This document shows, piece after piece, positions 1 through 4,869 of a stretch of DNA of 6,488 nt. Every line of letters starts with the position of its first letter. The first letter of the stretch is position 1. Both the position numbers and the translations under genes were made by a program. The stretch is from UBA5972 sp964600965 (GTDB taxonomy: Bacteria > Pseudomonadota > Alphaproteobacteria > Rhodobacterales > Rhodobacteraceae): NCBI GenBank assembly GCA_964600965.1, contig CAZRLO010000138.1, forward strand, positions 1 through 6,488, written 5' to 3'. The notes beneath the pieces are model-generated. The model worked only from the letters and a program-made list of their open reading frames with translations. It was not told where the DNA came from and searched no databases.

Positions 1-513
1 CAGTTCGCGCGCCACGCCGGCCCCGATGGCAATGCCTTCGGCGAACCTTTGGATATCGCCCGAACTTTCCTCGGGCGTGGCGATGCGGGGCAGGGCCATC
101 AGGTCGGCCATGCGCTGGCCCAGCACCTCGACCCCGGCATTGTGTCCCCCGGCCGAAGCCATGAGCTGCCCTCGGATCACCGGGGCTGCGCGGGTCACGC
201 CGGGCACGGCGCGCAGATTGTCGGTGATGGTGTCAAAGTCGGTGATGGCGCGGGTCAGGTTACCGTTTTCGTCTTCGTAGCTGCTGGAATAAAGCGTCAG
301 ATGCGCATTCGCCCCAAGGATCGTCTGCACGAATTCGTAACGAAACCCGGAACGCACGGCGAGCGTTGCGATCAGCGCAAACACCGCCAGCGTGATCCCC
401 AGCAACGAGATGACCGTCATCACGCTGACCCCGCCCTCGCGGCGGCGCGCGCGCAGATATCGCCAGGCGATCAGCCATTCAAACGCGGCGAAGGGGGGGG
501 TGTTTTTGGCCAA
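1..513 (-). CDS. lolC: LolC/LolE-type lipoprotein-releasing ABC permease, N-terminal part
   Basis: This is the inner-membrane permease of the LolCDE transporter, which releases outer-membrane lipoproteins from the inner membrane to the carrier LolA. Only the first 171 codons are inside the window; the full family length is about 400-430 residues. Seen: a cytoplasmic amphipathic start (FEWLIAWRYLRARRREGG, residues 11-28), then a first membrane segment (about residues 31-56, VMTVISLLGITLAVFALIA), then the beginning of the large periplasmic domain (ANAHLTLYSS at 69-78, PVIRG at 111-115). No ATG or GTG exists in frame nearby. I chose the TTG at 511-513 because it gives the family-like start LAKNTPPF; a GGAG lies only 3 bases upstream, which is close for a ribosome site. 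A TTG further upstream is in the same frame. The order proS then lolC is familiar in Rhodobacterales, and lolD should follow to the left. LolC versus LolE naming is uncertain. Confidence 0.9.
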   Translation of the reverse strand, partial: MAKNTPPFAAFEWLIAWRYLRARRREGGVSVMTVISLLGITLAVFALIATLAVRSGFRYEFVQTILGANAHLTLYSSSYEDENGNLTRAITDFDTITDNLRAVPGVTRAAPVIRGQLMASAGGHNAGVEVLGQRMADLMALPRIATPEESSGDIQRFAEGIAIGAGVAREL

Positions 514-736
514 CTGCTCCGGGTCCTGATTTTTGGGGTGCAGAGTGCGGGGGATGGGAACAGAGGTCAAGCGTCGCAATATCGGGGATGGGTCAGGAGC
601 CGGTGTTTTTCCTTGTACCGACGCGCGCACTCAACCCGAAAGCAGGCGCGCGTGCGTGCCCGCGCCCTTGGGGCCGGTGCTGCTGCGGCGGTGCGCCATG
701 TCCGGGGCATATTCGCAAACCGCAGGGTAAAACCCA
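514..736. other. Intergenic stretch upstream of lolC, no gene seen
   Basis: This GC-rich stretch contains no coding region I can support. The lolC reading frame stays open through much of it on the minus strand, but the translation (proline- and arginine-rich) does not resemble the family and no ATG or GTG occurs near the gene. It should hold a lolC promoter if lolC is not read through from proS. I found no convincing -35/-10 pair: a TTGACC lies on the minus strand in the 560s, but no good -10 follows at 16-18 bases. Confidence 0.5.
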
Positions 737-1016
737 CGGAACCAAGGACGGACCATTGTCTATTGAACGTTTCAGGCTTCCGGTTGATTCAAATTCTGCG
801 GTTCGAACCACTGGAAATTTGCTTTATGGATCAAAGGATCACGACATTAGATTTCCTTGGGTGAATTCTGTGGCGTTTGCCGGGGCCCCGAATGTCGCGT
901 TCGATCCCCTCGCGGACCTTGTCCCTGACGCCCAGAGAGCCATGTGCCGACGGGCCGTGGCGCGGCGAGCCGGCGCAAGTTGCTGCCACTTTATCCCGGC
1001 AAGACTGCGCGCGCGC
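737..1016 (+). repeat. Left copy of a diverged ~280-bp inverted repeat
   Basis: Read on the plus strand, this stretch aligns almost without gaps to the reverse complement of 3027-3307. Shared blocks in the same order are GGTTCGA then CACTGGA (from about 810), GCTTTATGGATCAAA (821-835, one mismatch), TGTGGCG (about 879), TGTCGCGTTCGATCC (893-907, exact) and ATCCCGGCAA (993-1002, exact). By eye roughly two thirds of positions agree; similarity fades past 1016. Short peptides match in several frames (for example HW.FALWIK, interrupted here by a stop, and VAFDPLAD). No frame is open throughout both copies and changes are not clearly concentrated at third codon positions, so I treat it as a noncoding or decayed dispersed repeat. 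The family is not one I recognise. Confidence 0.8.
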
Positions 1017-1028
1017 AACTGGTTGCGC
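1013..1028. repeat. Short inverted repeat, 7-bp arms
   Basis: The arms GCGCAAC (1013-1019) and GTTGCGC (1022-1028) are exact reverse complements separated by two bases. It lies at the end of the left repeat copy, within downstream DNA of proS. It could form a tight hairpin, but no T-run follows on either strand, so I do not call it a terminator. Confidence 0.4.
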
Positions 1029-1251
1029 CTTCCCCGGCCAGTCGCCGTGCCGGGGGACGGCCCAATGATGCGCGGCGGGCTTGTGCCCTTGATTCCGCGC
1101 AACCGGCAGGTCTTGAGCGCCGGATTCAAGGCCGATGCCGGCGTCGCGATATCGTTCGCTCGTTCGGGCCGGCGGTGCAAAGCGGGCGTTGTCGAAGCTG
1201 CGGCACGACCGCAACGGGCGCGCGCGCCCGGCCTGCTGCGTTTCCCAACCC
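1017..1251. other. Intergenic stretch just downstream of proS, no gene seen
   Basis: This lies between the left repeat copy and the proS stop codon. Open frames exist on both strands because the DNA is very GC-rich, but none has a recognisable product or ribosome site. Apart from the palindromes listed separately I see nothing else. Confidence 0.5.
1215..1230 (-). terminator. GC palindrome after proS, weak terminator candidate
   Basis: CGGGCGCGCGCGCCCG is a perfect 16-base palindrome starting 21 bases beyond the proS stop codon. As RNA it could make a six-pair G/C stem with a four-base loop. On the minus strand it is followed by TTGCGG rather than a T-run, so it is at best a weak intrinsic terminator. 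It may equally be chance in alternating GC sequence. Confidence 0.25.
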
Positions 1252-2589
1252 TCAAACGCCCGCGAAAATCCCTTCCAGGCGAGCTACGGCCTCGTCCGGG
1301 ACCAGTTCCTCGCTGATGCCGGTGCGCCGCGACGTCAGTTCCACGATACCGGCTTTCAACCCCCGCGGCCCGACCGTGATCCGCCACGGCAGGCCGATCA
1401 GGTCCATGGTTGCGAATTTGCCGCCCGCGCGTTCCTGCCGGTCGTCGTAAAGCGGTTCCAGCCCCTTGGCGGTCAGTTCGTGGTACAGTGCCTCGCACGC
1501 CCCGTCGGCGGCGGCGTCGCCCTGTTTAAGATTGACGATGCCCACCTTGAACGGTGCGACCGCTTCGGGCCAGATGATGCCCCGCTCGTCATGGCTGGCC
1601 TCGATGATCGCGCCGACCAGACGCGAAACCCCGATCCCGTGCGAACCCATGTGAACCGGCACGTTGGCGCCGTCGGCATTGGTGACATTTGCAGACATCG
1701 CCTCGGAATATTTGGTGCCGAAATAGAATATCTGCCCCACTTCGATCCCGCGCGAAGTGCGACGCCGCGCTTCGGGCACATCGGCGAACCGCGCCGGATC
1801 GTGGGTTTCGTCGGTGCGGGCATAAGGCGTGGTCCATTCGCGCCGGATCGCGGCGCACTGATCCCGATCGTCGTAATCGACCGCCCGTTCGCCGAGATTG
1901 AGATCCAGCATGGCGCTGTCATAGAACACCTCGCTCTCGCCGGTATCGGCCAGCACCAGAAATTCATGGGTATCATCGCCGCCGATCGGCCCGGAATCCG
2001 CCCGCATCGGGATCGCCTTCAGCCCCATGCGTTCATAGGTCCGCAGATAGCTGACCATGTGGCGGTTGTAGGCGTGGATGGCCGCAGGTTTGTCGATGTC
2101 GAAATTATAGCCGTCCTTCATGAAGAACTCGCGCCCGCGCATCACGCCGAAACGCGGGCGCACCTCGTCGCGGAATTTCCACTGGATATGGTAAAGCGTC
2201 AGCGGCAATTGCCGGTACGAGGTGACCGCGTTGCGGAATATGTCGGTGATCAGCTCTTCGTTGGTGGGGCCATACAGCATGTCGCGCCCGTGCCGGTCGG
2301 TGAGGCGCAGCATTTCCTCGCCGTAATCGTCGTAGCGGCCGCTTTCGCGCCACAGATCGGCGCTTTGCAGGGTTGGCATCAGCATGGCAATGTGCCCCGC
2401 GCGCGCCTGTTCCTCGTGAACGATGTTTTCGAGCTTGCGCAGGACCCTGAATCCCATCGGCAGCCACGAGTATATCCCGGCGCTTGCCTGCCGGATCATG
2501 CCGGCGCGCAGCATCAGACGGTGGCTGACGATCTGCGCTTCGGCGGGGGTTTCTTTCAGGACAGGCACAAAATAGCGGGACAGGCGCAT
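1252..2589 (-). CDS. proS: Prolyl-tRNA synthetase (short, class II)
   Basis: This cytoplasmic enzyme charges tRNA-Pro with proline using ATP. The 445-residue product is full length for the short alphaproteobacterial type, which lacks the large editing insertion of the roughly 570-residue E. coli enzyme; here the core runs straight from motif 2 to motif 3 without such an insertion. Seen: motif 1 region (GIYSWLPMGFRVLRKLEN, 38-55), GPTNEE (107-112, proline and ATP site), motif 2 (FRDEVRPRFGVMRGREF, 139-155), motif 3 (GSHGIGVSRLVGAIIE, 315-330, with the ATP-binding Arg) and a C-terminal anticodon-binding domain (about 345-445, with GLPWRITVGPRG at 399-410). The ATG is preceded by GGAG with a five-base spacer, supporting this start. 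It is flanked on both sides by about 740 bases without a gene, so it is probably transcribed on its own. Confidence 0.97.
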   Translation of the reverse strand: MRLSRYFVPVLKETPAEAQIVSHRLMLRAGMIRQASAGIYSWLPMGFRVLRKLENIVHEEQARAGHIAMLMPTLQSADLWRESGRYDDYGEEMLRLTDRHGRDMLYGPTNEELITDIFRNAVTSYRQLPLTLYHIQWKFRDEVRPRFGVMRGREFFMKDGYNFDIDKPAAIHAYNRHMVSYLRTYERMGLKAIPMRADSGPIGGDDTHEFLVLADTGESEVFYDSAMLDLNLGERAVDYDDRDQCAAIRREWTTPYARTDETHDPARFADVPEARRRTSRGIEVGQIFYFGTKYSEAMSANVTNADGANVPVHMGSHGIGVSRLVGAIIEASHDERGIIWPEAVAPFKVGIVNLKQGDAAADGACEALYHELTAKGLEPLYDDRQERAGGKFATMDLIGLPWRITVGPRGLKAGIVELTSRRTGISEELVPDEAVARLEGIFAGV

Positions 2590-2625
2590 GGCGGCTCCGG
2601 ACGGCGGGAAATCAGGCTGACCGCC

Positions 2626-2654
2626 CGTCTAGGCCATCACCGGTTGAAGGGCAA
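2626..2654 (-). promoter_or_regulatory. Candidate proS promoter
   Basis: On the minus strand TTGCCC (2649-2654) and TAGACG (2626-2631) are 17 bases apart. This fits a housekeeping sigma-70 promoter of the Rhodobacteraceae kind, in which the last -10 base is often not T. Transcription would begin near 2619, leaving a leader of about 30 bases before the proS ATG. The call rests on spacing and position only. Confidence 0.4.
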
Positions 2655-2707
2655 GCGCGGGTCAAATCGCTGCGCACAAATGCATGGCTGAGGTGGCGCG
2701 CAACGGT

Positions 2708-2721
2708 TCCGGCGCGCCGGA
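2708..2721. repeat. Perfect 14-bp palindrome
   Basis: TCCGGCGCGCCGGA reads the same on both strands. It lies between the candidate proS promoter and the octamer array, about 55 bases upstream of the proposed -35 box. It could be a dimeric regulator site or chance in GC-rich DNA. Confidence 0.35.
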
Positions 2722-2744
2722 CGATTCACCGCGAGAGCCCGCGG

Positions 2745-2840
2745 GTCTGGCCGTCTGGCCGGTTAGCCGTCTGGCCCGTTAGCCGGTTAGCCGTCTGGCC
2801 GGGTAGCCGGTTAGCCGTCTGGCCGTCTAGACGGCTAGAC
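2745..2840. repeat. Tandem array of twelve 8-bp units
   Basis: Twelve consecutive octamers stand in perfect phase with no spacer. On the plus strand two main unit types are mixed: GTCTGGCC (units 1, 2, 4, 7 and 10) and GGTTAGCC (units 3, 6 and 9), with single-base variants CGTTAGCC (unit 5) and GGGTAGCC (unit 8). The last two units, GTCTAGAC and GGCTAGAC, depart from the ending GCC. Together with the preceding GCC they form a perfect 14-base palindrome at 2822-2835 (GCCGTCTAGACGGC). Eight bases is not a multiple of three, so the array is not a simple peptide repeat. It lies about 90 bases upstream of the candidate proS promoter. Unit count is likely variable between strains. Confidence 0.9.
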
Positions 2841-2841
2841 A

Positions 2842-2935
2842 CGTGGATACCCTTGTAAGATGTTGATAAAATTGCAATAAACACGAAACGTGGGAACCCT
2901 GTTAACCCGTGAAAGGATTCAGGTTAACCAATTTT
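2842..2935. promoter_or_regulatory. AT-rich island with paired GTTAACC boxes
   Basis: This is the most AT-rich stretch of the window. It contains two direct copies of GTTAACC (2901-2907 and 2923-2929), 22 bases or two helical turns apart; the second lies within the palindrome GGTTAACC. It also has an inverted repeat CACG-AAA-CGTG (2882-2892), with CACGTG just outside at 2840-2845. On the minus strand a poor sigma-70 match, TTATTG (2875-2880) and TACAAG (2852-2857) with a 17-base gap, could start a long leader towards proS through the octamer array. I cannot name the regulator. The TTAA boxes recall CtrA half-sites, but the spacing does not fit the usual TTAA-N7-TTAA. Confidence 0.35.
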
Positions 2936-3026
2936 GGCCCTGACATCCCACTGCCTGCGACAGTGCCGTGGCGTCGGCGGAGCGGTCCGGGCACGGACAG
3001 GGGGGCCAGACAAAGTGCGCTGGCGT

Positions 3027-3307
3027 GGCGCGCGCAGGCTTTGCCGGGATAATGCGGACCCAAGTTGTGCACGCTCACCGCACCACGGCCCGGGATTGCG
3101 CGGCTCTGCGGGTGTCAGGGATAGGGTCCGCCAGTGGATCGAACGCGACACCTGAGGCCCCGCGGCTCTCGCCACACATTTCGTCCAAGAATCTCACATG
3201 TCGCGAGCGTTTGATCCACAAAGCGAAACTCCAGTGCGTCGAACCATGGGATCCGACCCCCCACAAAGCCCGAACCGTTCAAAAAGGAAACGTCGGTCTT
3301 GGGTCCG
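3027..3307 (-). repeat. Right copy of the diverged ~280-bp inverted repeat
   Basis: The minus strand here aligns nearly collinearly with plus-strand 737-1016: start to start, the exact 15-base core (3136-3150 as seen on plus) is offset by 157 bases here and 156 in the left copy. Weak similarity may run on to about 2985. It begins about 20 bases beyond the ppx stop codon. In one minus-strand frame a 63-residue open frame reads through the repeat (3075-3266, with HWSFALWIKRS and GVAFDPLADP), but it has no recognisable family, and the matching left-copy frame is broken by stops. A decayed gene or a noncoding dispersed element are both possible. Confidence 0.8.
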
Positions 3308-3327
3308 TTTGCACGATTGCCGGGAAA

Positions 3328-4860
3328 TCAATTGACGCTGAGCCGGGTCGTGCAATCCAGCGCCCGTGCGAGACTTTCGAACCGGGTCTGGACGACCTCG
3401 CCAAACAGGGCCCGTGCCGGATTCTCCAGCACCAGCTCCAGCACCGCCGATTTTCGGTGATGTTTCAACTGGCCGTGGATCGGTGCCGTAGAGCCCGAGA
3501 CCATCGCCCCGAACCGCATCGCCTTGCCCAACACCGCCGCGTCGCGCTGGTCGGCCTCGTCCAGCAGCGCGATCACGTCGTCAAAGGCGGTGTGGGCGTT
3601 GGTGTTCTTGTATCGGTGCAGCAGCGCGGTGCCCAGAAACACGCGCCCGTTATGGTCCAGCCCGCCCAGATTGGCGCGCGTGGCATGGTCAAAACAAACG
3701 TCGGCGCGGTAATCGGGATGCGCGCGCCAGGTGACGTCGTGCAACAGGCAGGCGGCGCGGATCAGGCGTTTGCGTTCGCGCCCCACACCTTTGAACAGCG
3801 GGGTCAGGAATTCATAAAGCACCTTGCCAAAGCCCGGGTTCCGGGCTGCCGAGCGCTCCATGTGGATGCACGCCTCGATCAAGGGGTCGCGTTTTCGCAA
3901 TGATTTCGGCATCTGTTCGTACAGCAAACCTTCGCGGATGCCATAGCTGGACGTGGCGATGGTTTTCGGGCCGAATTGCGAGATCAGTTCCTTCAGGACC
4001 TGCGCCGCAATCGGCACCAGTTGCATGCGCTCCTGCGAACTGCCCGACGTCCTGCGCAACGCCGCGACGTCCTGTTCCGCGATCCAGTCGGCGGTTTCGA
4101 CCGCTTCCTGGGGGGTCATCGTGTATTCGTGCAGCACTTTCAGCGGGTAATTCCGGCGTTCCATATTCAACCGGGCGATCGCCCGCCATGAGCCGCCGAC
4201 CAGAAACAATGTCTTGTAATCGTTTCCGATTTCCCGATGCAGCCGGGCGACCCGGCGTTTGATTTCGCCGTCCAGATCGCCGGTGCCGGCAAGCGGTTCC
4301 AGCCGCTGAGGCCCCAGTGGAGACGACATGCACCGCCCGACCGCGCCCTTTCTGATCCCGGCCATTTCCATCGACGAGCCGCCGATATCGCACATCAGTC
4401 CGTCCGCGCCGGGCCAGCCCAGCAGTACGCCCTGTGCCGACAACCGGGCCTCTTCTTCGCCGCTGGCGACCGTCAGACCCAGACCGGTCTCGCGCAGAAC
4501 CTCGGCACAGAAATCGGCCCCGTCCCCGGCCTCGCGCACAGCGGCGGTGGCCACCCCGTAAAGGGGGCCGCTTTTCATCGCCTCGCCCAGCATCACGAAC
4601 CGTCTTATGGCCACCAACGCGCGTTGTCGTCCGGTCGGGTTCAGCCGTCCACTGCGCGCCAGCCCTTCACCCAGCCCGCACAGGATCTTTTCATTGAAGA
4701 AATAGGCCGGCGAGCGCGCCGCGCCGTCAAAAATCACCAGCCGGACCGAGTTTGACCCGACATCGACCACACCGACACGTTCCAGCCGCCGCTTGGCCGA
4801 ATACTGGAACAACGGCAGGTCCCAAACGCCTTGTGGTCTGGTGGTCCGGGTCGCGCCCAC
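3328..4860 (-). CDS. ppx: Ppx/GppA family phosphatase (exopolyphosphatase-like)
   Basis: Members of this actin/sugar-kinase-fold family hydrolyse terminal phosphates of polyphosphate (Ppx) or convert pppGpp to ppGpp (GppA); the sequence alone does not settle which. In the 510 residues I see: phosphate-1 motif VVDVGSNSVR (31-40), ATAAVREA (104-111), the catalytic-glutamate segment SGEEEARL (133-140), phosphate-2 motif DIGGSSMEM (158-166), VGGSWRAIARL (221-231), the SSYGIREGLLYE segment (304-315), and a C-terminal HD-like helical region with LLHD (372-375). Length matches the two-domain class. The start is GTG at 4858-4860, nine bases after the stop of the acyl-CoA ligase, with no clear Shine-Dalgarno, which suggests coupled translation in one operon. 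The first 27 residues are less conserved, so a slightly later start is possible. In many relatives I recall rlmE following ppx; it is not here. Confidence 0.93.
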   Translation of the reverse strand: MGATRTTRPQGVWDLPLFQYSAKRRLERVGVVDVGSNSVRLVIFDGAARSPAYFFNEKILCGLGEGLARSGRLNPTGRQRALVAIRRFVMLGEAMKSGPLYGVATAAVREAGDGADFCAEVLRETGLGLTVASGEEEARLSAQGVLLGWPGADGLMCDIGGSSMEMAGIRKGAVGRCMSSPLGPQRLEPLAGTGDLDGEIKRRVARLHREIGNDYKTLFLVGGSWRAIARLNMERRNYPLKVLHEYTMTPQEAVETADWIAEQDVAALRRTSGSSQERMQLVPIAAQVLKELISQFGPKTIATSSYGIREGLLYEQMPKSLRKRDPLIEACIHMERSAARNPGFGKVLYEFLTPLFKGVGRERKRLIRAACLLHDVTWRAHPDYRADVCFDHATRANLGGLDHNGRVFLGTALLHRYKNTNAHTAFDDVIALLDEADQRDAAVLGKAMRFGAMVSGSTAPIHGQLKHHRKSAVLELVLENPARALFGEVVQTRFESLARALDCTTRLSVN

Positions 4861-4869
4861 GCAGCCGGC

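Noticed and set aside
806..820. tRNA T-arm-like GGTTCGAACC near the left repeat
   Set aside because: No acceptor, D or anticodon arms can be drawn around it, and the right copy does not keep the palindrome.
588..1316. Plus-strand open frame of 242 codons over the left gap
   Set aside because: The translation is low-complexity and arginine-, proline- and alanine-rich, has no ribosome site, runs into the 3' end of proS, and is explained by GC-rich noncoding sequence and the repeat.
839..1498. Minus-strand open frame of 219 codons overlapping the end of proS
   Set aside because: It overlaps proS in another frame and gives an arginine- and alanine-rich translation typical of shadows; its similarity to the right gap is the DNA repeat seen in translation.
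1135..2691. Long plus-strand open frame of 518 codons opposite proS
   Set aside because: It is the antisense shadow of proS; its translation has no recognisable family, while the minus strand encodes all class II synthetase motifs.
2745..2840. CRISPR array
   Set aside because: The units are 8 bp with no spacers, so this is a simple tandem repeat.
3270..3300. Imperfect hairpin downstream of ppx as a terminator
   Set aside because: The stem needs a bulge and the T-run lies in the loop, not after the stem, so it does not fit an intrinsic terminator.
514..3327. Both gaps around proS measure 738 bases if the lolC TTG is right
   Set aside because: The repeat copies sit at different distances from the neighbouring genes on the two sides, so the equal length is probably a coincidence.
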